Origin: an uncultured Acidimicrobiales bacterium
GTDB lineage: Bacteria > Actinomycetota > Acidimicrobiia > Acidimicrobiales > CADCSY01
Reading direction: 5' to 3'
Length of the DNA: 64,000 nt
Assembly: GCA_902805555.1 (NCBI GenBank)
Contig: CADCSY010000120.1
Span: forward strand, 23,572 to 87,571
The notes under the pieces were generated by a model. The model saw only the letters and a program-made list of their open reading frames with translations. It was not told where the DNA came from and searched no databases. Positions 18,298 to 28,421 of the stretch are shown piece by piece (the stretch's first letter is position 1; every line of letters begins with the position of its first letter). Position numbers and translations under genes: made by a program.

Positions 18298-18768
18298 TCA
18301 GCTCTCGGCTCGAGCGGTCCGCGGCGCGCCCGGGCCCGGGGTGCTGCGGATCGCGGTGGGGGAGATGGTCTCGTCGCACGACCAGCAGATGAAGCGCTGG
18401 TCGAGCGGCTCGCCGCAGGACTCGTGCACGAGCACGAGGGGCGGACCGTTGTCGTTGCACAGGTGCTGGTCGCCCCAGCGCATCAGGGCGACGAGCGCCG
18501 GGGACAGGCCGACACCGCGCGGGGTCAGCCGGTACTCGTAGCGATCGGGCCGCTGCTGGTAGAGGCGGCGCTCGAGGACGCCGTGGTCGACGAGCTTGGC
18601 GAGGCGGTCGGTCAGGACGTTGCGGGCGATGCCGAGGTCGCGCTGGAGCTCGTCGAAGCGGCGCACGCCACGGAACGAGCTCCGCAGGATCAGCAGCGAC
18701 CAGCGGTCGCCGATCACCTCCAGGGTGCGGGCGATGGAGCAGTCGTGCTCGAGGTCCCCGGTGGCCAC
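18298..18768 (-). CDS. HxlR-family winged-helix transcriptional regulator
   Basis: 156 residues. The HxlR signature runs from [19 protein letters not shown] through [20 protein letters not shown] to YRLTPRG. Cys10 at the conserved N-terminal position and a C-terminal CWSCDE motif could sense redox or metal. GTG start. On the minus strand TACGGT (plus complement at 18775-18780) ends six bases before it, so the message is probably leaderless. It precedes fbiC with five bases between, so it may regulate F420 synthesis or simply share its promoter. Confidence 0.9.
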   Translation of the reverse strand: MATGDLEHDCSIARTLEVIGDRWSLLILRSSFRGVRRFDELQRDLGIARNVLTDRLAKLVDHGVLERRLYQQRPDRYEYRLTPRGVGLSPALVALMRWGDQHLCNDNGPPLVLVHESCGEPLDQRFICWSCDETISPTAIRSTPGPGAPRTARAES

Positions 18769-18834
18769 GGGCGCACCGTAGCAGTCAGTTGCGAATCAGG
18801 ACCCACGAACCGGCGCGACCGATGCGCCGGGGGA

Positions 18835-19941
18835 TCAGGTCCTGGCCGCCACCTTCTCCTCCAGCGTGGCGATGAGGCCGTCGAAGGCCTTGGCGAAGGA
18901 GTCGATCCCCTCCACCTCCAGGACCGCGGCGACGTCGTCGAGGTCGACCCCGAGCGCCGCCAGCTGCTCGAAGAGCTCGTCGGCCTCGTCCGCGCCCTGC
19001 TCGACGGTCGCAGCGACGGTGCCGTGGGCCTCGAACGCCTCGAGCGTCGCCTCCGGCATCGTGTTGACGGTGTCGGGTCCGATCAGGGTGTCCACGTAGA
19101 GCGTGTCGGGCAGCGACGGGTCCTTCGTCGAGGTCGAGGCCCACAGCGGGCGCTGCACCCGGGCCCCTCGCTCGGCGAGGGCGGCCCAGCGGTCCCCGGC
19201 GAAGGAGGAGCGGAAGAGCCGGTAGGCGAGCTTCGCCTGGGCCACGGCCGCCTTCCCCTTGAGCGCACGCGCCTCGGCGGTGCCGATCGCCTCGAGGCGC
19301 TTGTCGACCTCGACGTCGACCCGGCTGACGAAGAAGCTGGCGACGCTGGCCACGTCGCCCAGGTCCCGGTCCGGCTGCGCCACCGACAGCTCCTCGAGGC
19401 CGCTGATGTAGGCCTCGATCACCTCGGCGTAGCGGTCGAGGCTGAAGATCAACGTGATGTTGATGCTCCTCCCCTCGGCGATCATGCGCTGGACGGCGGG
19501 GATGCCCTCCTCGGTGGCGGGGATCTTGATCATCAGGTTGGGCTCGTCGATGGCCTCGTGGAAGCCCCGGGCGGCAGCGATGCTGGCGTGGGTGTCTCGC
19601 GCCATGATCGGCCCGAGCTCGAGCGAGACGAACCCGTCGCGGCCGCCGCTGTCGTCGAAGACGGGGCGGAGGAGGGCGAGCGTGTCCTCGATGTCGGTGG
19701 TCACCATCGCCCAGTAGGCGTCGGTGACGCTGCCGCCCTCCGCCAGCAGGCGGTCGAGCTGCTCGTCGTAGGCAGACCCCTCGCTCATGGCCTTCTGGAA
19801 GATCGACGGGTTCGAGGTGATCCCCCGCACGCCCCGCTCCACCCAGCGTCCGAGCTCGCCGTCGACGAGCCAGTCCCGGCGCAGGTTGTCCAGCCACGGG
19901 CTCTGCCCGTGCCCGTCGAACAGCTCGTGCAGCTTCGTCAC
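18835..19941 (-). CDS. tal: Transaldolase
   Basis: Pentose-phosphate enzyme that moves a dihydroxyacetone unit between sedoheptulose-7-phosphate and glyceraldehyde-3-phosphate. 368 residues, the long actinobacterial form. The Schiff-base lysine is Lys139 in LMIKIPAT, and [12 protein letters not shown] at 40-51 is the N-terminal signature. It follows transketolase with three bases between, forming a tkt-tal operon. Confidence 0.96.
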   Translation of the reverse strand: MTKLHELFDGHGQSPWLDNLRRDWLVDGELGRWVERGVRGITSNPSIFQKAMSEGSAYDEQLDRLLAEGGSVTDAYWAMVTTDIEDTLALLRPVFDDSGGRDGFVSLELGPIMARDTHASIAAARGFHEAIDEPNLMIKIPATEEGIPAVQRMIAEGRSINITLIFSLDRYAEVIEAYISGLEELSVAQPDRDLGDVASVASFFVSRVDVEVDKRLEAIGTAEARALKGKAAVAQAKLAYRLFRSSFAGDRWAALAERGARVQRPLWASTSTKDPSLPDTLYVDTLIGPDTVNTMPEATLEAFEAHGTVAATVEQGADEADELFEQLAALGVDLDDVAAVLEVEGIDSFAKAFDGLIATLEEKVAART

Positions 19942-19944
19942 CGG

Positions 19945-21960
19945 TCAGTCCTCCATGAGGTCGACGAGCAGGGCCCGGGCCCGGGCGGCCACGTCCTCCG
20001 CGTTGTACCCGAGCCTGGCCAGGGCCTCCGCCCCGGGCGCCGACACGCCGAAGCGGTCGAGCGCGACCACGTCGTCGGCCCAGCGCTCCCAACCCATCGA
20101 GGCCCCGGCCTCCACGGCCAGGGTCGGGGCCTCGGGGGCGAGCACCTCGTCCTGGTACTCGTCGTCCTGCTCGGCGAAGAGCTCCCACGAGGGCATGGAG
20201 ACCACCCTGGTGGTGGTGCCCTCCGCCTCGAGCAGGGCGGCTGCCTCGACGCAGGTGTGGACCTCGCTGCCGGTGCCGATGAGGATCAGGTCGGGGTCGT
20301 CCCCCCCGCCGGCGACGAGGGTGTAGGCGCCTCGCAGGGGGCCGTCGTTGCCGGCGGTGCCCTCGAGCACGGGGAGGTCCTGGCGGCTGAGGACGAGGGC
20401 GACCGGGCCGTCGACGTCCACCGCCACCCGCCACGCCGTGGCCGTCTCGTTGGCGTCGGCCGGGCGGAGCACCCGCACTCCGGGGATGGCCCGCAGGGAG
20501 GCGAGCTGCTCGATCGGCTGGTGGGTGGGCCCGTCCTCCCCGAGGCCAACGGAGTCGTGGGTCCAGGAGTAGATCACGTGGGCCCCGGTGATCGAGGCGA
20601 GGCGCACGGATGGCCGCATGTAGTCGCTGAAGGCGAGGAAGGTGCCACCGATGGGGATCGTGCCGCCGTGCATGGCCATGCCGTTCATGGCCGCACCCAT
20701 CGCGTGCTCCCGGATGCCGAAGTAGAGCTGGCGGCCACCCGGCTCGACGGCCGACTGCACGCCCTCGCCCTTGATGGTGGTCCCGGTGTTGCCGGTGAGG
20801 TCGGCGCCGCCGCCGAGGAGGCCGGGGACCACGTCCTGGATGGCGGCGATGACCGCTGCGCTCGCCTTGCGGGTTGCCAGCTCCTCGCCCGGCTCCCAGG
20901 TCGGCAGCTTCGCCTCCCACCCCTCGAGGCCGCGACCGGCGAGGCAGGCGTCGAAGGTGGCGCGGTCCACCGAGGAGGCCTCGAGCCGCGACCGCCACCC
21001 GGCGCTGCGCGCCCGGCCCCGCTCCCGCACGCTGTCGTAGAGGTCGATCACCTCGGGCGGGACGTGGAAGGTCTGGTCGGCGGGGAGCCCGAGGCGCTCC
21101 TTGGTGGCGGCGATCTCCTCGTCACCGAACGGCTCGCCGTGGGCGGCGGCGGTGTCGGTCTTGGTGGGCGAGGGCCAGCCGATGTGGCTCCGCAGGATGA
21201 TGAGCGACGGCTTGTCGTCGACGGCCATGGCCCGCCGCAGCGCCGCCTCCAGCGCGCTGCAGTCGTTCGCCACCTCGCCGATCTCGTCGACGTCCCAGCC
21301 GTAGGCGCGGAAGCGGTCCCCGGCGCGGTCGCTCAGGGCGAGCTCGGTCGGCCCGTCGATGGTGATGTGGTTGTCGTCGTAGACGTAGACGAGCCGGCCG
21401 AGGCCGAGGTGGCCCGCCAGCGAGGCGGCCTCGTGGCTGAGCCCCTCGGAGAGGTCGCCGTCGCCGGCGATCACGAACGTGTGGTGGTCGCAGAGCTCGG
21501 GGCCGAAGCGGGCCCGCAGGAACCGCTCGGCGACCCCCATGCCCACGCCGTTGCCGAAGCCCTGGCCGAGCGGGCCCGAGGTGACCTCGACGCCCGGCGT
21601 GTGGTTGCGCTCGGGGTGGCCGGGCGTGCGGGACTCGAACTGCCGGAAGGCCTTGAGGTCGTCGAGGGTGAGGCCGTAGCCGCTCAGGTGGAACATCGAG
21701 TACAGCAGGATCGACGCGTGCCCGGCGGAGAGCACGAAGCGGTCCCGATCGGGCCACTCGGGGTCGGCCGGGTCGTGGCGCAGCACCCGGTGGAACAGCA
21801 CGTGCGCGAGGGGCGCCAGCGCCATGGCCGTGCCGCTGTGGCCCGAGTGGGCGCGCTGCACGGCGTCCATGGCGATGCCCCGGACGACGTCGATGGCCAG
21901 CTGGTCCACCTCGCCGTAGGGCTGGTCGACGGGGTCGGTGCTGCTCCCTCGATCGGTCAC
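19945..21960 (-). CDS. tkt: Transketolase
   Basis: Thiamine-diphosphate enzyme, 671 residues, transferring two-carbon ketol units in the pentose-phosphate pathway. Substrate-site His residues are in HSGHSG and SAGHAS. The cofactor motif runs from GDGDLSEG near 166 to the Asn in DDNHITIDG. The pyrimidine-domain Glu is in [12 protein letters not shown] start at 21960. Minus-strand TAGGGT ends six bases upstream, suggesting a leaderless tkt-tal transcript. Divergent from a TetR gene 87 bases away. Confidence 0.97.
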   Translation of the reverse strand: MTDRGSSTDPVDQPYGEVDQLAIDVVRGIAMDAVQRAHSGHSGTAMALAPLAHVLFHRVLRHDPADPEWPDRDRFVLSAGHASILLYSMFHLSGYGLTLDDLKAFRQFESRTPGHPERNHTPGVEVTSGPLGQGFGNGVGMGVAERFLRARFGPELCDHHTFVIAGDGDLSEGLSHEAASLAGHLGLGRLVYVYDDNHITIDGPTELALSDRAGDRFRAYGWDVDEIGEVANDCSALEAALRRAMAVDDKPSLIILRSHIGWPSPTKTDTAAAHGEPFGDEEIAATKERLGLPADQTFHVPPEVIDLYDSVRERGRARSAGWRSRLEASSVDRATFDACLAGRGLEGWEAKLPTWEPGEELATRKASAAVIAAIQDVVPGLLGGGADLTGNTGTTIKGEGVQSAVEPGGRQLYFGIREHAMGAAMNGMAMHGGTIPIGGTFLAFSDYMRPSVRLASITGAHVIYSWTHDSVGLGEDGPTHQPIEQLASLRAIPGVRVLRPADANETATAWRVAVDVDGPVALVLSRQDLPVLEGTAGNDGPLRGAYTLVAGGGDDPDLILIGTGSEVHTCVEAAALLEAEGTTTRVVSMPSWELFAEQDDEYQDEVLAPEAPTLAVEAGASMGWERWADDVVALDRFGVSAPGAEALARLGYNAEDVAARARALLVDLMED

Positions 21961-22035
21961 CGGACCACCCTACCTTCGGGCCCTTCGCCGGCAGGGACGA
22001 CGGGCGGCCACCCGGGGTCGCAGCCGGCCGCTCGG

Positions 22036-22041
22036 TACCCT
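22036..22041 (+). promoter_or_regulatory. -10 box of a probable leaderless promoter
   Basis: TACCCT ends six bases before the GTG at 22048. Confidence 0.5.
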
Positions 22042-22047
22042 GCCTGG

Positions 22048-22659
22048 GTGGCCACGGCCGAGGCGCTCCCCACCACCCGCGACGCGATCGTGGCGTCGGC
22101 CACCAGCGCCTTCGCCGACCACGGCTACGACGGCACCTCGCTGGCAGACATCGCCGGCGTGGTCGGCATCCGCCGCCCGAGCCTCCTCCACCACTTCGAG
22201 TCGAAGGAGGCGCTGTACCGGGAGGTGTTCTCCCGGGCGGTCACCGACTTCGCAGTCCGGGTCGAGGAGGCCGTCGCCGGTCCCCTCGAGGGGTGGGCGA
22301 AGGTCGACCACGTGCTCGACGCGGCCTTCGAGTTCTTCGTCGCCAACCCCGACTTCGTGCGGCTCGTGCGCCGCGAGGCGATCGAGGGCGGTGACACCCA
22401 CGGCATCGACATCGGCGCCGCGCTGCGGCCCTTCTTCCAGCGGGCGGTCGGCTTCTTCGAGGCGGAGATGGGCGCCGGCAGGTTCCGCCGCCACGACCCG
22501 GAGCAGATGCTGCTCACCGGCTACGGGGCGCTGCTCAGCTACTTCAGCGACGTCCCGTTCCTCGAGGCGCTGATCGGCGAGGACCCGCTCTCGACCGGTG
22601 CGCTCGAACGGCGCATGGCCCACGTGCGCGACTTCTTCCGGGCCGCCCTGCAGCCGTAG
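22048..22659 (+). CDS. TetR-family transcriptional regulator
   Basis: 203 residues. N-terminal helix-turn-helix: [20 protein letters not shown], then [20 protein letters not shown], the classic TetR arrangement. The C-terminal ligand domain ([19 protein letters not shown]) resembles regulators of lipid and acyl-CoA metabolism. It sits 51 bases before an NDP-forming acyl-CoA synthetase pair and might control it; this is positional inference. GTG start with a TACCCT box six bases upstream. Confidence 0.9.
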   Translation: MATAEALPTTRDAIVASATSAFADHGYDGTSLADIAGVVGIRRPSLLHHFESKEALYREVFSRAVTDFAVRVEEAVAGPLEGWAKVDHVLDAAFEFFVANPDFVRLVRREAIEGGDTHGIDIGAALRPFFQRAVGFFEAEMGAGRFRRHDPEQMLLTGYGALLSYFSDVPFLEALIGEDPLSTGALERRMAHVRDFFRAALQP

Positions 22660-22696
22660 GCGCCCGCTCGCCGGGGCCGGCGCCGGGTCGGGACCG

Positions 22697-22702
22697 TAGG
22701 CT
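22697..22702 (+). promoter_or_regulatory. -10 box of a probable leaderless promoter
   Basis: TAGGCT ends eight bases before the ATG at 22711. Confidence 0.4.
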
Positions 22703-22710
22703 CCCGAGCC

Positions 22711-23361
22711 ATGTCCAGAACCCTGTCCGAGGCCGACTCCAAGGCGCTGCTGGCCGCGCACGGCGTGCCCGTCCCGGACGAGCGGGTCGTCGAGAGCGCC
22801 GAGGACGCTGCGGCAGCTGCGACGGAGATGGGGTTCCCGGTCGTGGCCAAGCTGTGCGGGGACGCCATCGCCCACAAGACGGAGCGGGGGCTCGTGCGCC
22901 TGCGCCTCGCCGATGCCGAGGCCGTGCGGTCCGCCGCCTCCGAGCTGCTGGCCCAGGCGACTCCAGACGACGGCGACGTCGGGGTGCTGGTGGCGCCGAT
23001 GGTGCAGGGCAACCGGGAGCTCATCGCCGGGCTCCACCTCGACCCGCAGTTCGGCATGACGGTGATGGTCGGCGTGGGGGGGATCCTCGCCGAGGCCGTG
23101 CACGACGTGGCCTTCCGGCTCGTCCCGCTGACGAGGGTCGACGCCGAGGACATGCTCGACGACCTGGCCACCAGCGCCCTGCTGGGCGCGTTCCGAGGGG
23201 AGGCGGCCGTCCAGCGGGACAAGGTGGTCGACGTGCTCGTCGGCCTCGCCGCCGTGGCCGAGGCAGACCCGAGCGTCGTCGCAGTCGACGTGAACCCGCT
23301 GCTGGTGGGGGCCGACGGGGTGCCGGTGGCCGTCGACGCGCTCGTGGAGGTGGCGTCGTGA
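22711..23361 (+). CDS. NDP-forming acyl-CoA synthetase, ATP-grasp (beta) subunit
   Basis: 216-residue ATP-grasp subunit of the acetyl-CoA synthetase (ADP-forming)-like family. Motifs: FPVVAKLCGDAIAHKTERG near the nucleotide lysine, APMVQGNRELIAGLHLDPQFG, the glycine loop VGVGGILAEA and metal-site VAVDVNPLL. These enzymes interconvert acyl-CoA, NDP and phosphate with acid and NTP. GTGA overlap with the CoA-binding partner downstream fixes the pair as one operon. Confidence 0.9.
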   Translation: MSRTLSEADSKALLAAHGVPVPDERVVESAEDAAAAATEMGFPVVAKLCGDAIAHKTERGLVRLRLADAEAVRSAASELLAQATPDDGDVGVLVAPMVQGNRELIAGLHLDPQFGMTVMVGVGGILAEAVHDVAFRLVPLTRVDAEDMLDDLATSALLGAFRGEAAVQRDKVVDVLVGLAAVAEADPSVVAVDVNPLLVGADGVPVAVDALVEVAS

Positions 23362-24857
23362 CCGACCTGGTGGCCACGAGCAGCACGACCAGCGCGGTCC
23401 AGCGCTTCCAGCCGATGTTCGACCCCCGGGGTGTGCTCGTCGCCGGGGCCAGCTCCCACCCCGGCAAGTTCGGGTTCGTGGCGCTGCACAACCTCCTGGC
23501 CGGCGGCTACGAGGGGAAGGTGTTCGCCACCAACCGCGAGGGCGGCGAGGTGCTCGGCATCCCGTGCGCCACCTCGGTCGACGACCTGCCGGACGGGGAG
23601 ATCGACCTCGTGTTCGTGTGCACGCCGGCGTCGGCCAACCCGGGCCTGCTCCGCCAGTGCGCAGCGAAGGGCGTCCGCGCCGCCTTCGTCACCTCGGCCG
23701 GCTACGGCGAGGCGGGGGAGGAGGGCCTCGCCGCCCAGCGGGACCTGGTGGCGCTCGCCGACGAGCTCGGCATGGTGCTCGCCGGCCCGAACGGGCAGGG
23801 GCTCGTGTCCTCTCCGTCGTCGCTGTGCGCGCAGATCGTCGCGCCCATCCCCCCGCCGGGCAGGATCGGCGTGGCCAGCCAGTCCGGCAACTTCGTGTCG
23901 AGCTTCATGAACTACGCGGTGCAGACGGGGGTCGGCATCAGCCGCGCCGTCTCCGCCGGCAACGCCGCCGCCACCGGCGTGGCCGACTACCTCGACTTCT
24001 ACGCCGACGACCCCGCCACGGCGGTCGGGCTCGCCTACGTGGAGGGCATCGCCGACGGCAGGGCGTTCGCCGAGCGGGTCCGGTCGGTGGCCGAGCGCCG
24101 TCCCCTCGTGCTGCTCAAGGGCGGCGCCAGCTCGGAGGGGCAGCGGGCGGCCGCCAGCCACACCGGCTCGCTCGCCAGCGACGACGCCGTGTTCGACGGC
24201 ATGTGCCGCCAGCACGGGATCACCCGGGCGGCGACGGTCGAGGAGGCCTTCGAGGCGGCGGCGACCTTCGCCACCCAGCCGCTGCCACGCGGGCCCCGCA
24301 CGGTCGTCATGACGACGGCCGGCGGCTGGGGGGTGGTCACCGCCGACGCCATCGCCCGCACCTCACTCGAGCTGGTGGCGCTGCCGGAGGACCTGCTGGC
24401 GGCGATCGACGAGCACCTGCCACCCAGGTGGAGCCGGAACAACCCGGTCGACCTGGCCGGCGGCGAGACCAGGGACACGATCCCCGCCGTCATGTCCCTC
24501 ATCGCCGAGCACCCTGCGGTGGACGCCATCGTCTACCTGGGCCTCGGGATCCAGTCGAACCAGGCCCGCCTCATGCGGGAGGGTCCCTACTTCCCGGACC
24601 ACGGGCTCGACCGGATCGTCGCCTACCACGAGCGCCAGGACGCCCGCTTCGCCGAGGCGGCGGCCGAGATCAGCGAGCGGACGGACAAGCCCATCCTCAC
24701 CGCGACGGAGCTCGCCGTCGCCGACCCCGGCAACCCCGGCCCGGCTGCGGTGCGGACCTCGGGTCGCCTCTGCTACGCCTCGTCGAACCGGGCCGTCACC
24801 GCCCTCGACCACCTCTGGCGCCACGCCCGTTGGCGGCAGCGCCGAGGCCTCGGCTAG
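23358..24857 (+). CDS. NDP-forming acyl-CoA synthetase, CoA-binding (alpha) subunit
   Basis: 499 residues. The N-terminal CoA-binding Rossmann domain starts MFDPRGVLVAGASSHPGKFG, followed by succinyl-CoA-synthetase-like domains. The probable phosphorylated His is in AASHTGSLAS, where the family carries its catalytic His, and GVASQSGNFVSS is the flavodoxin-like P-loop region. GTG start within the stop of the ATP-grasp gene. In many actinobacteria the two halves are fused; here they are separate. The acyl substrate is unknown. Confidence 0.9.
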   Translation: MTDLVATSSTTSAVQRFQPMFDPRGVLVAGASSHPGKFGFVALHNLLAGGYEGKVFATNREGGEVLGIPCATSVDDLPDGEIDLVFVCTPASANPGLLRQCAAKGVRAAFVTSAGYGEAGEEGLAAQRDLVALADELGMVLAGPNGQGLVSSPSSLCAQIVAPIPPPGRIGVASQSGNFVSSFMNYAVQTGVGISRAVSAGNAAATGVADYLDFYADDPATAVGLAYVEGIADGRAFAERVRSVAERRPLVLLKGGASSEGQRAAASHTGSLASDDAVFDGMCRQHGITRAATVEEAFEAAATFATQPLPRGPRTVVMTTAGGWGVVTADAIARTSLELVALPEDLLAAIDEHLPPRWSRNNPVDLAGGETRDTIPAVMSLIAEHPAVDAIVYLGLGIQSNQARLMREGPYFPDHGLDRIVAYHERQDARFAEAAAEISERTDKPILTATELAVADPGNPGPAAVRTSGRLCYASSNRAVTALDHLWRHARWRQRRGLG

Positions 24858-24933
24858 GCCGACCCCTCCGGCCGCCCCTCGAGGCGGGGGTGGACGTCGG
24901 GGCGGCAGCACGTCCCAGGCAGTCCGGTCGCTG

Positions 24934-25566
24934 TCAGGCGGGAGGGGCGGAGTGGCGCAGGGTGACGCTCATGCGGGCGCCCGTGGCGGTCCTGACCCTG
25001 GGCACGGTGTGGTGCCAGTCGTGCTGGCACGCCCCGCCCATCACGATGAGGTCGCCCTGTCCGGGCGCGTACCTGCGGGCGACCGGGCCACCGGCCGCCG
25101 GTCGGAGGAGGAACGGGCGGCGCATGCCCAGGGAGACCGTCGCCACGAGGGGGTCACGGAGGCGCTTGCGGACGGTGTCGGCGTGCCAGGCGACGGCGTC
25201 GGACCCGTCCCGGTAGAGGTTGACGAGGCACGAGTCGAAGACGACCCCGTAGCGGGCCGACAGCGGCTCGGTGAGCTCGAGCATCTGCCTCGGGAGCGCG
25301 CCGCCACCGTCGAACGAGGCGACGAGCCGCGGCTCGAGCACCTCCTTGTCCCACATCCGCCGGGTCCGCTGCTCCCACGGGGCGTGCTGGAGGAGCCAGT
25401 CGAAGAGCTCGGCGTGGTCGGGGACCCACCCGGGCACGACGTCGAGCCACGACCGCTCGTCGAGGTGGTCCCGTTCGAGGAGGTCGAAGCACAGCCGCGC
25501 GGCAGCAGGCGCAGGGTCGAAGAGCGACCCCTGCCACGCCACGTCCGGTGCCCGACGGTCCGCCAC
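24934..25566 (-). CDS. AlkB-like Fe(II)/2-oxoglutarate dioxygenase
   Basis: 210 residues. Oxidative demethylase fold likely acting on alkylated nucleic acid. Iron ligands HAD in VAWHADTVRK and the distal His in CQHDWHHTVP; the 2-oxoglutarate Arg is in RMSVTLRH. The length is close to AlkB. GTG start at 25566, with a CACACT -10-like box six bases upstream on the minus strand. The gene diverges from the PBP4 gene 99 bases away. Substrate could be DNA, RNA or another molecule. Confidence 0.9.
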   Translation of the reverse strand: MADRRAPDVAWQGSLFDPAPAAARLCFDLLERDHLDERSWLDVVPGWVPDHAELFDWLLQHAPWEQRTRRMWDKEVLEPRLVASFDGGGALPRQMLELTEPLSARYGVVFDSCLVNLYRDGSDAVAWHADTVRKRLRDPLVATVSLGMRRPFLLRPAAGGPVARRYAPGQGDLIVMGGACQHDWHHTVPRVRTATGARMSVTLRHSAPPA

Positions 25567-25651
25567 CCCTCCAGTGTGCAGACCGGACGGCGCGCTCCCT
25601 CGCACGCTCGCTCCCGAGACGGGACGACGGTCCCACGCCTGGCGGCGGGCG

Positions 25652-25657
25652 TAACGT
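25652..25657 (+). promoter_or_regulatory. -10 box upstream of the PBP4 gene
   Basis: TAACGT ends eight bases before the GTG at 25666. Confidence 0.4.
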
Positions 25658-25665
25658 CGGCCGCC

Positions 25666-27075
25666 GTGCGCCGCCACCTGCTGCCGGCGCTCCTGGCGGT
25701 GCTGACGGTCGTGGCCACCACGGTGGGCCTGCGCTCGGTGCCGGAGGCGTCGGGGGAGCCGCTGGCGCAGCCCGGCCCGCCGGAGGCCGCGCCGGTGCTG
25801 AGCGCCCGCCGGGTCCCGGTCCTCCTCGCCGGGCCGCTCGGTGAGCGCCGCCTCCGTGGGGGCATCTCCTCGCTGGCTGCGACGCTGCCCGAGCCGTCGT
25901 GCGTCTCGGTGAGCGAGGGGGGGCGGACGCTGTTCGAGGCCGCCCCCGATGCACCGGTGATCCCTGCGTCGACCCTCAAGCTGGTGACGGCGGCCACGGT
26001 GCTGAGCCACCTCGATGCGTCCGAGACGCTCCGCACGACGACGAGGTCCACCACCCCTCCGACCGACGGGGTGCTCGCGGGCGACCTCTGGCTGGTGGGC
26101 GGCGGTGACCCGGTGCTCGGCACCGAGGCGTGGGGGAGCTCCTTCGAGCGCCAGCCTGCGCTGCGGACCTCCCTCGAGGCGCTGGCCGACGGCATCGTGG
26201 CCGCCGGCGTCCGGTCGGTGCAGGGTCGGGTCGTCGGCGACGAGTCCCGCTACGACACCACCCGCTACGTCCCGACGTGGCCCGACCGCTACCGCAGCCA
26301 GGTCGGCCCGCTGAGCGCGCTCACGGTGAACGACGGCTTCGCCCGCAGCCCGGGTGGCTCCGGCCCGTTCGCCGATCCCCCGACGGGGGCTGCCGGCGTG
26401 CTCACCGAGCTGCTCCGGGCCCGGGGCGTCGAGGTGGTCGGTGAGGCCGGTGCCGGGGTGGCGCCGCCCGAGGCCGCGACCGAGCTGGCGGGGGTCGACT
26501 CACCACCGGTCCTCGAGCTCGTGGGCCAGATGCTGCGCGAGAGCGACAACGGGACGGCGGAGCTCCTCCTGAAGGAGGTCGGCCACCGCGAGGCGGGGCA
26601 GGGCTCGACGGAGGCCGGCGCGGCCGTGGCCGAGGCCACGATGGCCGACCTCGGGCTCGACCTCGCAGGCGTCGACGTGGTGGACGGCTCGGGCCTCGAC
26701 CGCGGCAACCGGGTGACGTGCCGGCTGCTGCACGACCTGCTGCGCCAGGTCGACGTCGGCGGCGAGGTGGAGGGCGGGCTGGCCGTGGCCGGCGTCACCG
26801 GCACCCTGGCCCGCCGCTTCCTCGACAGCCCGGTGAGCGGGCACCTGCGGGCGAAGACGGGCTCGCTCAACAACGTGGCCGCCCTCGCCGGGTACGCCGA
26901 CACCCGGCACGAGGGGGAGCTCACCTTCGCCATGGTGCTGAACGGCCTCGAGCTCGACGCCGACCCCGCCACCGTCCAGTCGGCCCTGGCGGAGCTCCTC
27001 GTGTCCTACCCGGACGCGCCGGCGCTCGAGGAGCTCGGGCCCGGCGCCTGGCCCGGGCTCGGCGGAGCCGGCTGA
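25666..27075 (+). CDS. dacB: D-alanyl-D-alanine carboxypeptidase/endopeptidase, PBP4 (DacB) family
   Basis: 469-residue exported penicillin-binding protein that trims peptidoglycan peptides. Residues 1-30 form a signal or membrane anchor (LLPALLAVLTVVATTVGL). Catalytic motifs: STLK with Ser102 and Lys105, SDN at 293-295, KTG from 397. The large insert between STLK and SDN is characteristic of the PBP4 class. GTG start. The message is probably near-leaderless. Confidence 0.93.
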   Translation: MRRHLLPALLAVLTVVATTVGLRSVPEASGEPLAQPGPPEAAPVLSARRVPVLLAGPLGERRLRGGISSLAATLPEPSCVSVSEGGRTLFEAAPDAPVIPASTLKLVTAATVLSHLDASETLRTTTRSTTPPTDGVLAGDLWLVGGGDPVLGTEAWGSSFERQPALRTSLEALADGIVAAGVRSVQGRVVGDESRYDTTRYVPTWPDRYRSQVGPLSALTVNDGFARSPGGSGPFADPPTGAAGVLTELLRARGVEVVGEAGAGVAPPEAATELAGVDSPPVLELVGQMLRESDNGTAELLLKEVGHREAGQGSTEAGAAVAEATMADLGLDLAGVDVVDGSGLDRGNRVTCRLLHDLLRQVDVGGEVEGGLAVAGVTGTLARRFLDSPVSGHLRAKTGSLNNVAALAGYADTRHEGELTFAMVLNGLELDADPATVQSALAELLVSYPDAPALEELGPGAWPGLGGAG

Positions 27076-27182
27076 GGCACGGCCCAGGTCCCCCCTGGCG
27101 GTGCGGCCTCCGGCGGTGCGGTCCCGGCCGGACCCGTCTCCGGCGAGGTGCCCCGCCGAGGTCGAGGACGGTGGCGCCTCCT

Positions 27183-27187
27183 AGGCT
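27183..27187 (+). promoter_or_regulatory. -10 box (27182-27187) of a probable leaderless promoter
   Basis: TAGGCT at 27182-27187 ends six bases before the ATG at 27194. The remainder of the 118-base gap holds only a short imperfect direct repeat (GGCGGTGCGG twice). Confidence 0.5.
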
Positions 27188-27193
27188 CCGTCG

Positions 27194-27814
27194 ATGGCGA
27201 GCGACGTCCCGATGTTCCCGCTCGGGACCGTGCTCGTCCCCGGCGCGTACCTGCCGCTGCACGTGTTCGAGCCCCGCTACCGGGCGCTCGTGGAGGCCTG
27301 CCTCGAGGGAGACCACGAGTTCGGCGTGGCCCTGATCGAGCGGGGCAGCGAGGTCGGCGGGGGCGACACCCGCTTCGCCACCGGCTGCATGGCGAGGATC
27401 GTGGAGGCCGTGCGCTTCGAGGACGGGCGCTACGCCATCGGCACCGTCGGGGTGCGCCGCGTCCGGATCCTGCGCTGGCTGCCCGACGCGCCGTACCCGC
27501 GCGCCGAGGTGGAGGACTGGCCCGACCCCGAGCCCGGTCCCGACGCCGGCGCAGCGGTGGCCAGGGTCGTCCCGGTGCTGCGACGGGTGCTGGCGCTGTC
27601 GTCCGAGCTGGGGACGGCGGTGGCGCCCGCGACGGTCGCGGTGGCCGACGAGCCCTTGGCCGCCGGCTACGAGATGTCGGCCCTCGCCCCCGTCGGACCC
27701 CTCGATGCGCTCGCGCTCCTGGCCGCCCCGACCCCCGAGGCGCGCCTCGAGACCCTGGGAGCGCTGCTCGACGAGGCGGCGTCGGTGCTTGCGACGCGAT
27801 TGGCGGGGGGCTAG
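27194..27814 (+). CDS. Lon-substrate-binding-domain (LAN/ASCH-like) protein
   Basis: 206-residue stand-alone relative of the Lon protease N-terminal domain. MFPLGTVLVPGAYLPLHVFEPRY is the family signature, followed by FGVALIERGSEVGGGD. There is no ATPase or protease domain, so it cannot degrade proteins itself; the role of such proteins is unclear, and substrate or adaptor binding is a guess. ATG start with a TAGGCT box six bases upstream. Confidence 0.88.
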   Translation: MASDVPMFPLGTVLVPGAYLPLHVFEPRYRALVEACLEGDHEFGVALIERGSEVGGGDTRFATGCMARIVEAVRFEDGRYAIGTVGVRRVRILRWLPDAPYPRAEVEDWPDPEPGPDAGAAVARVVPVLRRVLALSSELGTAVAPATVAVADEPLAAGYEMSALAPVGPLDALALLAAPTPEARLETLGALLDEAASVLATRLAGG

Positions 27815-27849
27815 GAAGGTGCGCCCGCAAGCGACCCCGAGGACCACGC

Positions 27850-28194
27850 GTGCCTGACCAACGAAAGAGCGAGGCCTCGATCCCGGGGACCGTGACCGAG
27901 CTGTGGGAGCTGGTCAAGGCCTACGCCAAGCAGGAGACGGTGGGCCCGCTCAAGGGCATCGGCCGCTCGGTGGCCCTCGGTGTCGGCGGCTCGCTCGTGC
28001 TGTCCGTCGGCCTCATCCTCCTCGCCCTGGCTGCCCTGCGTGCGCTGCAGACCGAGACCGGCTCGACCTTCACCGGGAACTGGTCGTGGGCGCCCTACCT
28101 GCTCACCCTGGTGGTGCTCGGGGTCGTGATCGCCCTGGCCCTCGGGGCCACCCGCAGGCGCAGCACGCCCGACGCCAGGAAGGCATCGCGATGA
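27850..28194 (+). CDS. Small two-helix membrane protein, phage-holin-superfamily-like
   Basis: 114 residues. A soluble start with an amphipathic helix (TVTELWELVKAYAKQETVGP) is followed by two hydrophobic helices, about 40-62 and 78-98. It resembles the actinobacterial 'phage holin family' membrane proteins, which are usually chromosomal and not lytic. GTG start; GAGGA lies about ten bases upstream. ATGA overlap with the next gene begins a coupled series ending in the tRNA methyltransferase and protease. Confidence 0.7.
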   Translation: MPDQRKSEASIPGTVTELWELVKAYAKQETVGPLKGIGRSVALGVGGSLVLSVGLILLALAALRALQTETGSTFTGNWSWAPYLLTLVVLGVVIALALGATRRRSTPDARKASR

Positions 28195-28421
28195 CCTCCC
28201 GCTCGAAGGCCGCAGACGCGACGGGCACGGTCACCCGCGACGACATCGAGGCGAAGCTCCGCGAGCTGCGGGGCGAGGTCGACAGCGCCGGCGAACGGGC
28301 CAAGGGCGGCGCCGTGGTGGTCGGTGCCGTGGCCGCAGTGGCCATCCTGGCGACCGTGTACCTCCTGGGTCGGCGCAAGGGCAAGAAGCGCACGACCATC
28401 GTCGAGGTGCGTCGGGTCTGA
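28191..28421 (+). CDS. Small single-pass membrane protein with basic tail
   Basis: 76 residues. N-terminal helix VTRDDIEAKLRELRGEVD, one hydrophobic helix (GGAVVVGAVAAVAILATVYL), then a strongly basic GRRKGKKR tail. The pattern recurs in actinobacterial small membrane proteins, but I cannot name a function. ATG overlaps the upstream stop, and its own stop shares a base with the next ATG. Confidence 0.65.
   Translation: MTSRSKAADATGTVTRDDIEAKLRELRGEVDSAGERAKGGAVVVGAVAAVAILATVYLLGRRKGKKRTTIVEVRRV

Noticed and set aside
18424-22047. Very long open frame on plus strand across the tal/tkt genes
   Set aside because: It is the shadow of minus-strand genes in GC-rich DNA; only its last 203 codons (from 22048) code for a real TetR protein.
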